A stretch of DNA of 64,000 bases from Pseudomonas indica NBRC 103045 (lineage in GTDB: Bacteria > Pseudomonadota > Gammaproteobacteria > Pseudomonadales > Pseudomonadaceae). How positions within the stretch are numbered: the first letter of the stretch is position 1; each line of letters starts with the position of its first letter. The notes under the pieces are model-generated. The model did no database searches. It was not told the DNA's origin and saw nothing but the letters and a program-made list of their open reading frames with translations. The stretch is from assembly GCF_002091635.1 (NCBI RefSeq), contig NZ_BDAC01000007.1:124001-188000 (forward strand), in the 5' to 3' direction. The position numbers and the translations under genes were made by a program. This document shows, in pieces, positions 38,537 to 47,126 of the stretch.

Positions 38537-39757
38537 ATGCGCATCCTGCATACCTCCGACTGGCACCTGGGCCAGCACTTCATGGGCAAGACCCGCCAGG
38601 CCGAGCACCAGGCGTTCTGTGCCTGGCTGGTGGCGCAGGTCCGCGAGCAGGGTGTGGATGCGGTGATCGTCGCCGGCGATGTGTTCGACACCGGCGCGCC
38701 GCCCAGCTACGCCCGCGAGCAGTACAACCGCTTCATCGTCGAACTGCGCGACACCGGCGCGCAGTTGGTCGTGCTCGGCGGCAACCATGATTCGGTGGCG
38801 ACCCTGGGCGAATCGCGGACGCTGCTGGCCTGTCTGGACACCTGCGTGATCCCGGCGGTGAGCGAAGACTTGGAAGAGCAGTTGCAGGTGCTCTGCCGCC
38901 GCGACGGCTCGCCAGGCGCGATCCTCTGCGGAGTACCCTTCGTCCGTCCGCGTGACGTGTTGCGCAGCGAGGCGGGGCAGAGCGCCGAGGACAAGCAGCA
39001 GTCGCTGCAGAGCGCCATCCACGCGCATTACCAGGCGCTATACGCGCTGGCCGAGGCGAAACGCGATGCGCTGGGCGGCGGCCTGCCGATCGTCGCCACC
39101 GGCCACTTGACCACGGTGGGCGCGAGCGCCAGCGAGTCGGTACGGGAAATCTACGTCGGCGCGCTGGAAGCCTTCCCCACCAATGCCTTCCCGCCCGCGG
39201 CCTACATCGCCCTCGGCCACATCCACCGGCCGCAGAAGGTCGGCGGCCTGGAACACATCCGCTACTGCGGCTCACCGATCCCGCTAGCCTTCGACGAAGC
39301 GCGGCAGGAAAAACAGGTGCTGCTGGTCGACCTGGACGCCGCCGGCCTGCGCGCGGTGACACCGCTGCCGGTGCCGTGCTTCCAGCCGCTGCTGTCGCTA
39401 CGCGGCAGCCTCGCCGAACTGCCGGCTACCCTGGCCGACGCTGCGCAACAAGGCAGCGCCGAGCGGCCGGTGTGGCTGGAAGTGGTGGTCCGCGCCGACG
39501 ATTACCTGCCGGACCTGCAAACGCGCATCGCCGCACTCTGCGAAGGCCTGCCGGTGGAAGTACTGCGCATCCGCCGCGAACGCGGCAACGCCGTGATTGG
39601 CCTACAGTCCCAGACCCGGGAAACCCTGGACGAGTTGAGCGTGGAAGAAGTCTTCGCCCGCCGCCTCCAGCAAGAGCAACTGGACGAGAGCGACGCGCAG
39701 CGGCTGCAGGGGCTTTATCGTGAGGTGTTGGAAGGTTTGCAGGCCGAGCGGGAGTGA
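38537..39757 (+). CDS. sbcD: Exonuclease subunit SbcD
   Basis: 406 residues from MRILHTSDWHLGQHF (an upstream in-frame ATG at 38516 overlaps the Lrp gene). Mre11-type metallophosphoesterase motifs: DWH, VAGDVFDTG, GGNHDS, ATGHLTT, LGHIHRP. With SbcC it forms the nuclease that cuts hairpins and DNA ends with blocked termini. The partner sbcC lies 3.9 kb downstream, separated by foreign-looking DNA, although the pair is normally adjacent. Confidence 0.95.
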   Translation: MRILHTSDWHLGQHFMGKTRQAEHQAFCAWLVAQVREQGVDAVIVAGDVFDTGAPPSYAREQYNRFIVELRDTGAQLVVLGGNHDSVATLGESRTLLACLDTCVIPAVSEDLEEQLQVLCRRDGSPGAILCGVPFVRPRDVLRSEAGQSAEDKQQSLQSAIHAHYQALYALAEAKRDALGGGLPIVATGHLTTVGASASESVREIYVGALEAFPTNAFPPAAYIALGHIHRPQKVGGLEHIRYCGSPIPLAFDEARQEKQVLLVDLDAAGLRAVTPLPVPCFQPLLSLRGSLAELPATLADAAQQGSAERPVWLEVVVRADDYLPDLQTRIAALCEGLPVEVLRIRRERGNAVIGLQSQTRETLDELSVEEVFARRLQQEQLDESDAQRLQGLYREVLEGLQAERE

Positions 39758-39797
39758 GGCGAGGGGTTAGGGTTCTATTGGTATTAGAGCGATCAGC

Positions 39798-40004
39798 ATG
39801 TTGGAATTATTTCTTACCGTGTTTATACCGTTAACCATCGCGTCCTTTATTTACCTCGGGGTGGTGGTGCCCTTGGAGTTTTTGGCCGGCCGAGGCCTTA
39901 GTATTGGCTTGAAACGGATGATAGGCGTCGTTTCTGTCTTGTTGGGCTACGGGTTGATGGCGTTGATATTTATGGCTGGTAGTGGCAGTGTGATTGTTTC
40001 CTGA
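39798..40004 (+). CDS. Small two-helix membrane protein
   Basis: 68 residues, ATG at 39798. Two hydrophobic segments: LFLTVFIPLTIASFIYLGVVV and IGVVSVLLGYGLMALIFMAG. No recognised family. First gene in the AT-richer insert after sbcD. Moderate confidence because it is short, but composition and start are reasonable. Confidence 0.6.
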   Translation: MLELFLTVFIPLTIASFIYLGVVVPLEFLAGRGLSIGLKRMIGVVSVLLGYGLMALIFMAGSGSVIVS

Positions 40005-40053
40005 GGAGAGTCTATGCAAAGGAATAAGAATCGTGCGCAACCGAGCCGCATTC

Positions 40054-40710
40054 ATGGCAATAGATAGATTTAAAAGTTCAATTGGAATTGTCGTTGCCAT
40101 ATCTTTGGTCGGCTCGATGGTGGCGAGCTGTTCTAAGAAAATTGAAGACACGCCAGCTTATCAAGCAGCCTGTCAAGGCCCTCCTTTACGCACCATTCAA
40201 ATGGTCAATCAAGCGATGGAGGATGGTTATGTCATCAATCGTCAGTATAGGTGCATAGACAAAGCTTCATTTTTCGAGGTGGCCAAACAGAAAGCTGAGT
40301 GGGAAGCAGCTAACACACCAGCGGCAATCGAAAAACGAAAAGCAGAATTTGCAGAGCAACGTGCGCGTGCCGCCGAATATCGGGAACAACAAGCTGCATC
40401 TGAAGCAATAACAGAAAATTCTCCAAATATTGTCCTGCATGAAGTCGATGTAAATACCGCAACGGAATCCGACATCGCAAGTGTGATTAGCGTAGGTTCT
40501 GATGTTGCGGCTCAAATCATTGAAGAGCGTAACAAACGAAATTTCAGTGATTGGGTTGATTTAGTAAATAGAGTGGTTGGCCTTAGCGCCGCGCAAACGG
40601 CTTTTTATGCCTCTGTTTGCGGCTTGACCGTAAACGGGAAGAGTTTAGATGGTGCACCTCCCAACGCTACGATGGCTGCATCGATCTATAAGAAATACCA
40701 AAAATATTGA
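40054..40710 (+). CDS. Lipoprotein with ComEA-like helix-hairpin-helix domain
   Basis: 218 residues from MAIDRFKSSIG. The signal has lipobox VASC near residue 24. The middle is a charged Ala/Glu/Arg helix (residues about 80-130). The C-terminal part is HhH-like: VDVNTATESDIASVISVGSD, then EERNKRNFSDWVDLVNRVVGL, the pattern of ComEA-type DNA-binding domains. A lipid-anchored HhH protein suggests DNA handling at the envelope, but no competence genes are nearby. The longer frame to 39994 is less likely. Confidence 0.7.
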   Translation: MAIDRFKSSIGIVVAISLVGSMVASCSKKIEDTPAYQAACQGPPLRTIQMVNQAMEDGYVINRQYRCIDKASFFEVAKQKAEWEAANTPAAIEKRKAEFAEQRARAAEYREQQAASEAITENSPNIVLHEVDVNTATESDIASVISVGSDVAAQIIEERNKRNFSDWVDLVNRVVGLSAAQTAFYASVCGLTVNGKSLDGAPPNATMAASIYKKYQKY

Positions 40711-40885
40711 TGGAGTCAGTGAATGCATGCTCTAAGCTAGCGTTCTAACAAGTCGGTCGAGCAGCCATGTGGTTAGTGTTGCTGTTGCCTCCGCCGATAG
40801 TCTTCTGAGACCCAACGGGAGTGGGCCGGTTATACCGGACGCCTGATGACTTGGTTTGCCTTCTTCACTGTCATGAGCATTGACC

Positions 40886-41470
40886 ATGAACCTACCCTGC
40901 TATTCCGACGGTATGCCGATCGAAAAGGGCGACGCGGTTCTACGTTCCGGCCTTGTACCTGCACGAATCATCGAGGTCTTTTCGGCTAACCCGCCTTCAG
41001 TCTGGTTGGAGGATGCAGAGCATCCTGGAAGAAGCTTCGCTACTGCGGAGCTTTCGGACCTGACCCTGATTGAGCGTAATACGTTGGACTTCGCTCGCGC
41101 TGGTATTGACTGGCTCTGCGTGCAAGCCGACTCCGGCGATGCGCAAGCTCAGGCCGCTCTCGGCTGGCTATACGAAACTGGCGTTGCCGTCGATCAGGAC
41201 GATGTATGTGCGGTGACTTGGTATGCTCGCGCCGCGCAAGGCGGCGATCCGTTCGGCCAGTTCAATTTCGCTCTGCGCTGCGAACGTGGGCGAGGCATAG
41301 AGATAGATTTGGCAGAGGCTGCGCGTTGGTATCTTGCATCGGCGGAACAAGGGGTAGGTCCTGCTATGAAGAACCTGTCCAACATGTATCGTGACGGACG
41401 GGGCGTCGAACAAAACCTTTACCAGGCTATTCGATGGCTGCGAGAGGCTGAGGCCTTGGGCTGTGCTTAG
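40886..41470 (+). CDS. Sel1-repeat protein
   Basis: 194 residues from ATG 40886 (TTG at 40880 also in frame). The N-terminal about 65 residues form an unknown beta-rich piece. Three Sel1/TPR-like repeats follow: AQAALGWLYETGVAVDQDD, then FGQFNFALRCERGRGIEIDL, then AMKNLSNMYRDGRGVEQNL. No signal peptide. Protein-protein interaction role likely; partner unknown. GC is lower than housekeeping genes. Confidence 0.8.
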   Translation: MNLPCYSDGMPIEKGDAVLRSGLVPARIIEVFSANPPSVWLEDAEHPGRSFATAELSDLTLIERNTLDFARAGIDWLCVQADSGDAQAQAALGWLYETGVAVDQDDVCAVTWYARAAQGGDPFGQFNFALRCERGRGIEIDLAEAARWYLASAEQGVGPAMKNLSNMYRDGRGVEQNLYQAIRWLREAEALGCA

Positions 41471-41541
41471 AAAGTACCGATTAATAGGCAAAAAAAGTTC
41501 TTAGCGCAAAATTATCTGATCGGATTCATTTGGAGCGGCAT

Positions 41542-41916
41542 ATGGGGAAGGCGGTTGTGTATTTGGTAATTGTCACTTTCTTTGGGGTAGTTCTGGGGAC
41601 TAGTGGAAGATTCGATTGGATGTTTGCCACCAATAATTTAAATGAGCGTTCTAAGTTCTGGCGGGAAGTCGTTTCGCATGAGGCGCCACAAGGCACTTCT
41701 CGTAGCACCGTAGATGCGCTGATGGCCCGTTATGGGATATCCTTAGAGTGCTTTGACTCTTCAGGCAGGCCTCCTATCTCAAAGTGCTTGGCTTATGACT
41801 CGACCGCCAAAGGTGGCACGGCAAATTATCCACTCACACTTCAACTGATTTTCACCTTTCACGGGAATGAGTTGCAGGAATTCGAGTCTGGCACGGTGGC
41901 GGTTAAGGAAGGTTAG
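41542..41916 (+). CDS. Hypothetical protein with N-terminal membrane anchor (probable cassette gene)
   Basis: 124 residues from MGKAVVYLVIVTFFGVVLG, with GGAG six bases before the ATG; the TTG at 41530 is less likely. One N-terminal membrane helix, then a soluble domain with two Cys (ECFDSSG, SKCLAYD), perhaps disulfide-linked in the periplasm. No family recognised. Followed by a degenerate attC-like sequence, so it may be the first visible cassette. Confidence 0.65.
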   Translation: MGKAVVYLVIVTFFGVVLGTSGRFDWMFATNNLNERSKFWREVVSHEAPQGTSRSTVDALMARYGISLECFDSSGRPPISKCLAYDSTAKGGTANYPLTLQLIFTFHGNELQEFESGTVAVKEG

Positions 41917-41929
41917 GGTTAATAAATTC

Positions 41930-41975
41930 ATCTAAGTCAAAGCCGCTTCGTGGCTCGGATTAATTTTATGTAAAA
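41930..41975. repeat. Degenerate attC-like site
   Basis: TCTAAGTCAAAGCCGCTTCG (41931-41950) followed by TGGCTCGGATTAATT. It has the central AAGCCGC-TTCG-TGGCTCGG...TTAATT hairpin seen in integron attC sites, but the R'' core is TCTAAG instead of TCTAAC and no clean R' follows. Confidence 0.4.
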
Positions 41976-42039
41976 TGTTGGTGCCAAGAAAAAGAGATAT
42001 AGATGCGTGTGATTTTATTTGGCAGCCAGTCGTTGATAA

Positions 42040-42075
42040 ACGGCTAAAGCCCCGCCCCTTAACCAAACGTTAGCC
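42040..42075. repeat. Right half of an attC site
   Basis: CGGCTAAAGCCCCGCCCC-TTAACCAAAC-GTTAGCC. It closely matches the right half of the complete attC at 42990-43065 (GGGCTAAAGCCCGTCCCTTAGCCAAACGTTATGC) and carries an R' core GTTAGCC (42069-42075). The matching left half is absent, which suggests a truncated or recombined site. The gene at 42082 begins 7 bases after it. Confidence 0.6.
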
Positions 42076-42081
42076 TCCCTT

Positions 42082-42473
42082 ATGACTTACAGAATTACTC
42101 AAAAAGAAATTGAGCAGGTCTCAGCCCTCGATGGCCCAGCGCGATATGCACATTTCATAAAGCGTGTTTCAGACTGGGAGCAGGTGTGGGGGCTTCATGC
42201 TACAGATGGGTGGGCTTCAGCTGGCTGCGAGGGAGTAGAAACGTTTCCGCTGTGGCCACACCCTGAATATGCCAAGCTTCAAGCACAAGGACAGTGGCAA
42301 GGTTATGCGCCTGAGCCAATTGAATTGGGAGTTTTTTTAAGTGAGTGGTTGCCAAACATGCAAGACAACCTAGTTCAACTTGCAGTCTTCCCGCCGAAAG
42401 CTTTCAGGCAGTCATTGTCCCTGCCAGCCAACTGTTGCAAGACATAAAAGCAGAGTTACAAAATTACGAGTAA
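42082..42473 (+). pseudogene. DUF2750-like cassette gene, frameshifted near its end
   Basis: ATG at 42082. The first about 108 residues fit DUF2750 (WGLHATDGWASAGCEGVETFPLWPHPEYAKL, IELGVFLSEWLPNMQDNLVQLAVFPP). The frame then gives a nonsense tail to 42447. Shifting one base around 42400 gives QAVIVPASQLLQDIKAELQN-YE and a stop at 42471-42473, just before the attC. So one base was probably lost in AAAGCTTTC. Function of the family unknown. Confidence 0.7.
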
Positions 42474-42475
42474 GG

Positions 42476-42563
42476 GCTAACAATGCGCTCAACTGCCGCT
42501 CACTCCGTTCGCTGGACGTCCAAAGGCTGCGCTTTTGGCCGCCTGTTAGCTTAATCGTTAGAG
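42476..42563. repeat. attC recombination site (gene cassette)
   Basis: R'' GCTAACA (42476-42482), L'' GCTCAAC with the usual one-base extra, L' GTTAGC (42545-42550), R' GTTAGAG (42557-42563). The inner part is palindromic over 88 bases. The next cassette gene starts 7 bases later. Confidence 0.75.
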
Positions 42564-42569
42564 ATAGTC

Positions 42570-42995
42570 ATGAATAAGCGTGCTCTCACCCTAGGGCTAC
42601 TCATAGCAATTCTAGCCAGCGTCATTTCACAAACCCTGCTACATGGTCAAAAAGCAATAACTTCCGATATTGCTTTATATACTCCATATTTCCTATCTCC
42701 ACTCTTCAGTATGTTGATACAAGCCGCATCGATGCTGGCGTGGGCCATCCCTGGACTTTATGTCGGCTACTTATGCAAAAACAAACCAGCACAACATGGC
42801 GCAATGTTAGGGACAACATGTGGAGTAATACTTGGAGTAGCTGTATTCGCAATGCGAGCTTCAGAGCTAAGCAGCATTGGTTCCATGCTAATGGTTGCAA
42901 CATCTGCTTTAACACAAATGGCAAAATACTCAGTGCTTTTCGCGCTAGCCGCTCCTGCCGGCTATCTTCTTGCCACGAGTCGTTCAAACCTCTAA
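42570..42995 (+). CDS. Cassette-borne membrane protein, about four helices
   Basis: 141 residues from MNKRALTLGLLIAILASVISQTLLHG. Hydrophobic segments near 7-25, 43-70, 80-95 and 110-135. No family recognised. Its stop codon (42993-42995) lies inside the R'' core of the following attC, as is common in gene cassettes. Confidence 0.75.
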   Translation: MNKRALTLGLLIAILASVISQTLLHGQKAITSDIALYTPYFLSPLFSMLIQAASMLAWAIPGLYVGYLCKNKPAQHGAMLGTTCGVILGVAVFAMRASELSSIGSMLMVATSALTQMAKYSVLFALAAPAGYLLATSRSNL

Positions 42996-43065
42996 CAACT
43001 GGTTCAAGTCGTTCGCTACGCTCGCTGGGACGGGCTAAAGCCCGTCCCTTAGCCAAACGTTATGC
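42990..43065. repeat. attC recombination site (gene cassette)
   Basis: R'' CTCTAAC (42990-42996), L'' GGTTCAAG, L' CTTAGCC, R' GTTATGC (43059-43065). The arms are complementary with one bulged base in L'', and the central stem GACGGGCTAAAGCCCGTC is palindromic. Length 76 bases. Confidence 0.78.
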
Positions 43066-43099
43066 AAAAGCTATTCAAAATATCGTTTGAGGTTTTTCA

Positions 43100-43411
43100 A
43101 TGAAAGCATTTCTCTATCTCTCTGATCATGCTTTCCCCATGATCATATTAGGAGTAGTCCTTATGCTTGTCGGTACAAGTATGACCACTAATATCCGTAC
43201 ACATTGGGTGGCGATTTATAGGTCGCTGGCTAGGCTGATTTTTTCACTTGGAATTTCACTGGCTCTAGCATTTAAAACTCCACTAATTTTATTGATCGGG
43301 GTCCTTGGTAACTTCCAAGACCTAAAAGGTGCTGTGACTCTTCTGATATTGATATCTATTGCGTGGTCTTCCATGCCACTATTAAAAACACTGAAGCAGA
43401 TAAAGCCATAG
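43100..43411 (+). CDS. Cassette-borne small membrane protein
   Basis: 103 residues, three hydrophobic segments (FPMIILGVVLMLVGTSM, LARLIFSLGISLALAF, TPLILLIGVLGNF / GAVTLLILISIAW). No recognised family. Last gene of the cassette chain before sbcC. Confidence 0.7.
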   Translation: MKAFLYLSDHAFPMIILGVVLMLVGTSMTTNIRTHWVAIYRSLARLIFSLGISLALAFKTPLILLIGVLGNFQDLKGAVTLLILISIAWSSMPLLKTLKQIKP

Positions 43412-43435
43412 ATGCCCAGAAAGACAGTTCATCAA

Positions 43436-43476
43436 TTATTAAAACCGAAGCCGTTTCGCAACTCGGTTTAATTCTG
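43436..43476. repeat. Degenerate attC-like hairpin closing the array
   Basis: AAACCGA-AGCC-GTTTCGCAAC-TCGGTTT, then AATTCTG; shares the AAGCCG-TTCG-CTCGG-TTAATT pattern with 41930-41975. No clean R''/R' cores. Confidence 0.35.
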
Positions 43477-43653
43477 TTTTTATCAGCTCGACGCCCAAGT
43501 GCATGACAATCTCGGCAAATAGCCGTGTCCGATACGCGCTCTCAGTAAGAGAGACGTGGACGGCTTCGTCCAGGCCGTTTTTCGCCCGAGCCGTCTACAC
43601 AATCTCATCAACGATGCCAGAATGGCCGTTTTCCGCCGGTCATCGACCCTGAC

Positions 43654-46600
43654 ATGAAAATCCTCAGCCTGCGCCTGAAGAACCTCAACTCGCTGAAGGG
43701 CGAATGGAAGATCGATTTCACCGCCGAGCCGTTCAAGGATAACGGTCTGTTCGCCATTACCGGCCCTACCGGCGCCGGCAAGACCACTCTGCTGGATGCC
43801 ATCTGCCTCGCGCTTTATCACCGCACGCCGCGCATGACTACGCTGTCGGCCAGTGCCAACGAGCTGATGACCCGGCACACCGCCGATTGCCTGGCGGAAG
43901 TGGAGTTCGAGGTGAAGGGCGCACGCTACCGGGCGTTCTGGAGCCAGCGCCGGGCGCGCGACAAGGTGGGTGGGGCCTTGCAGGCGCCCAAGGTGGAACT
44001 GGCGGATGGCGAAGGCACCATTCTCACCGACAAGATCAACGACAAGCTGCGCCAGACCGAGCAGCTCACCGGGCTCGATTTCGAGCGCTTCACCAAGTCC
44101 ATGCTGCTGGCCCAGGGCGGATTCGCGGCCTTTCTCGAAGCCAGCGCCAACCAGCGCGCGGAGCTGCTGGAGGAGCTGACTGGCACCGATATCTACGGGC
44201 AGATTTCCCAGCGTGTCTATGAGCGGACCAAGGCGGTGGAGATCGAGCTGGGCCGGCTCAAGGCGCGTGCCGAGGGTGTCGAGCTGATGACGGAAGAGCG
44301 GCGCTCGGCCTTGCAGCAGGAGCTGGCGACGTTGGTAGGACAGGAACAGCCGCTGCTGGCCGAGCAGCAGCGCCTGCAGGCGCAGCGCCAGTGGTTGGAC
44401 GCCGTGGCCCAGGCGGAGCGGCAGCATCAAGAAGCGCAGCTCGCCCTGCAACAGGCCCAGACTGAGCAGCAGGAGGCCCAGCCGCGTCTGGCGCGATTGG
44501 CGGCCAGCGAGCCGGCGGTGCGTTTGCAGCCTTGTCATCAGGCGTGGCGGCAGGCGTTGGACGCTGTTGCGCAAGGCGAGCAGGCATTGGTCGAAACCCG
44601 CACCGAGCGGCGGCAGGCCGGGGAGGCGTTGTCCGCACAGATGTGGCGCGCCGTGCAGCTCAGCCGGCAGGTGGCCGAGGGGACGAAAGATCGTCTCGAC
44701 GGGCTCCAGCAACAACGACAGGCGCTTCAGGAGCGACTGGACCGGCAGCCACAGCATGCTCAATTGGGTGAACGGCTCGCCGCCTGGCGTGGGCAGTTCG
44801 ACAGTCGCCGGCAGAGCCAGGCGGATATCGCCGCCCTGGTGGAGCGCCAGAGGCAGGTGCAGAACGCCCTGCATGATTTGCAGGCTCAGCAGCAGGTGCA
44901 GGAGGCGCAACGCCACACGGAACAGGGGCGCCTGGATGAGGCCCGCGACGTCGAGCAGCAAGCCCAGGGGCGACTGGCGACCCTGCTGGAGGGCCAGAGC
45001 GAAGCCGGGCTGCGCGAGCAGTGGCAGCGCCTGCATGGCGAGCAGGGCTTGCTGGTGCAGTTGCAGCAGACTGGCGAGCAACGCCGCCGTCTGGACACTG
45101 CGCTGGCCGATACAGTCGGGAGGTTGGCCGAGCTGGCGCGTCAGCAGGACGAGAAGAGCGCTCAACGCGATGCCCTGCGCCAGCGCTACAGCGATCTGAA
45201 GTCGCAGGTCACGGATAAACAGAAGCTGCTCGAACAGGAGCAACGCATCCGCACGCTGGAAAGCTATCGCGAGCAGTTGCAACCCGGCGAAGCCTGCCCG
45301 CTGTGCGGGTCCCACGACCACCCGGCGATCAGTGCCTACCGTGCGTTGGACGTGTCGGCCACCGAGCGTGCCTTGCAGGCCACGCAGGCCGAGCTGGAGG
45401 CCGTCCGTGAGCAGGGAACCGGGGTGGGCGCCGAAGTGGCGGCGCTCGACGCGCAGCTCGATCAACTGCGCAACCGGCAACGGCAGGACGAGATCGATGC
45501 GCAGACGTTGCGGGTCCGCTGGCAGCAACTCTGCCGCGAACTGCGCTGCGACCTGGCGGACGATGCGGCCCTGGCCGCCCGTCAGCAGGCGCAGACCGAA
45601 CAACTGGGCGCCTTGGAGCAGCGCCTGCAACGGCTCGATGAGTTGAAGCGGGCGTGCGAATCGGCTCGCGATGCGCGGCAGGCGCTTGAGCAGCGTTGCC
45701 AGGAGCAAGGCCAGAAACTGGCCCTGCTGCGTCAGCGGCAGCAGGGCGAAGAGGCGCAGCTTGGCGCGCTCGCCGATCAATTGGCGGCTCAGCAGGAAAA
45801 GTTGGCTCGTTGTGAGGCGGCGCTCGAAACGGAGTTGCGGAGCCTGGGTTATGCCTTGGCGGATGCCGACGAAGGTTGGTTGGCCCAGCGCGAGGCCGAG
45901 TGGTTGGCCTGGCAACGGGATCAGCTCCAATTGCAAACCCTGGAGCGCGAGCATCTGGCGCAGCAGGGCCGGGTCGAGACGGCGGGTAAGGACGCCGCGC
46001 TATGGCGGCAGCGCTGGAGCGCGCTTGGCGAGCCTGAGCGGGAGGCCGTGACGGTTGAGGCCGATCCACAGGCGGCGCTGTCCGACAGTGAAGGGCAGGT
46101 CGCTGCGGCGCAGCGGCTGGTCAACGAACTGGAGGGCCGTCTGGTGACGCTCGACGAAGCGTTGCGTCGCCAACAAGAGGCGCTGCATGCCTGCGCGGAG
46201 CGTTGGCAGAGCCAACTGGCCCAAAGCCCGTTCGCCGACGAGCAGGCGTTTCTCGCGGCGCTGCTCGACGATGCCGAGCGGGAAGCCCTGCGGGCATTGC
46301 AGGCGCGTCTGCAACAGGCGCTGGCGGAGGCCGGCGCGCTGGCCACGGCGGCCGAGCAGACCCTGGCGGGCCTGCGGGCGACGCCCCTGACGACCGCGGA
46401 CCGGGACGAGCTGGACGAACGCCTGCAAACGGTGGCCGAGGAACTGAACGGACTGGTCCACCGGCGTGGCGAGATTCGCGCAGAATTGCAGGGCGACGAT
46501 GCCCGCCGGCAGAGCCAGCAGGCGCTGTTCGCCGAGATCGCTGCACGGCAGGCCGACTACGACCTCTGGCAGCGCCTCAACGGCCTGATCGGTTCCGCCG

Positions 46601-47076
46601 ACGGCGCCAAGTACCGCAAGTTCGCCCAGGGCCTGACGCTGGATCATCTGGTCTACCTGGCCAACCGTCAGTTGGAGCGGCTGCACGGTCGCTACCAGTT
46701 ACAGCGCAAGGCCAGCGGCGAGCTGGAGCTGGAAGTGCTCGACACCTGGCAGGCGGATGTGGCGCGCGACACCCGTACCCTGTCCGGCGGCGAGAGCTTC
46801 CTGGTCAGCCTGGCCCTGGCGTTGGCGCTGTCCGATCTGGTCAGCCACAAGACCAGTATCGACTCGCTGTTCCTCGACGAAGGTTTCGGCACGCTGGACG
46901 GCGAAACCTTGGAGGTGGCGCTGGATGCCCTCGACAGCCTCAATGCCAGCGGCAAGACGATCGGCGTCATCAGCCACGTCGAAGCGCTGAAGGAGCGAAT
47001 TCCCGTGCAGGTGAAGGTGTCGAAGGGAATAGGGATGGGCTACAGCGCGCTGGAGCGGCGGTTCGCGGTGGGTTGA
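43654..47076 (+). CDS. sbcC: Exonuclease subunit SbcC
   Basis: 1140 residues, Rad50-like. Walker A GPTGAGKTT at 37-45; two long coiled-coil arms very rich in Gln, Glu, Arg and Ala (about 210-540 and 560-900); zinc hook CPLC at residues 548-551; signature TLSGGESFL near 1042; Walker B SLFLDEGFGTLD near 1070. ATPase partner of SbcD. Intact despite the upstream insertion, but it must now rely on a promoter within the inserted DNA or on read-through. Confidence 0.96.
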   Translation: MKILSLRLKNLNSLKGEWKIDFTAEPFKDNGLFAITGPTGAGKTTLLDAICLALYHRTPRMTTLSASANELMTRHTADCLAEVEFEVKGARYRAFWSQRRARDKVGGALQAPKVELADGEGTILTDKINDKLRQTEQLTGLDFERFTKSMLLAQGGFAAFLEASANQRAELLEELTGTDIYGQISQRVYERTKAVEIELGRLKARAEGVELMTEERRSALQQELATLVGQEQPLLAEQQRLQAQRQWLDAVAQAERQHQEAQLALQQAQTEQQEAQPRLARLAASEPAVRLQPCHQAWRQALDAVAQGEQALVETRTERRQAGEALSAQMWRAVQLSRQVAEGTKDRLDGLQQQRQALQERLDRQPQHAQLGERLAAWRGQFDSRRQSQADIAALVERQRQVQNALHDLQAQQQVQEAQRHTEQGRLDEARDVEQQAQGRLATLLEGQSEAGLREQWQRLHGEQGLLVQLQQTGEQRRRLDTALADTVGRLAELARQQDEKSAQRDALRQRYSDLKSQVTDKQKLLEQEQRIRTLESYREQLQPGEACPLCGSHDHPAISAYRALDVSATERALQATQAELEAVREQGTGVGAEVAALDAQLDQLRNRQRQDEIDAQTLRVRWQQLCRELRCDLADDAALAARQQAQTEQLGALEQRLQRLDELKRACESARDARQALEQRCQEQGQKLALLRQRQQGEEAQLGALADQLAAQQEKLARCEAALETELRSLGYALADADEGWLAQREAEWLAWQRDQLQLQTLEREHLAQQGRVETAGKDAALWRQRWSALGEPEREAVTVEADPQAALSDSEGQVAAAQRLVNELEGRLVTLDEALRRQQEALHACAERWQSQLAQSPFADEQAFLAALLDDAEREALRALQARLQQALAEAGALATAAEQTLAGLRATPLTTADRDELDERLQTVAEELNGLVHRRGEIRAELQGDDARRQSQQALFAEIAARQADYDLWQRLNGLIGSADGAKYRKFAQGLTLDHLVYLANRQLERLHGRYQLQRKASGELELEVLDTWQADVARDTRTLSGGESFLVSLALALALSDLVSHKTSIDSLFLDEGFGTLDGETLEVALDALDSLNASGKTIGVISHVEALKERIPVQVKVSKGIGMGYSALERRFAVG

Positions 47077-47126
47077 GGCGGCGTCGCGGGGTGGCGCTGC
47101 GCCCGCGTCGCCACCGAGGAACTCGC

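Noticed and set aside
41917-43480. CRISPR array
   Set aside because: Repeated segments are attC sites of differing length between different genes, without regular short repeats and spacers.
39758-43653. Prophage or conjugative element in the sbcD-sbcC gap
   Set aside because: No integrase, phage structural, transfer or partition genes; attC sites fit a cassette array better.
43483-45954. 823-codon open frame on the minus strand
   Set aside because: Antisense to sbcC; Leu/Gln/Arg repeats mirror the coiled-coil codons.
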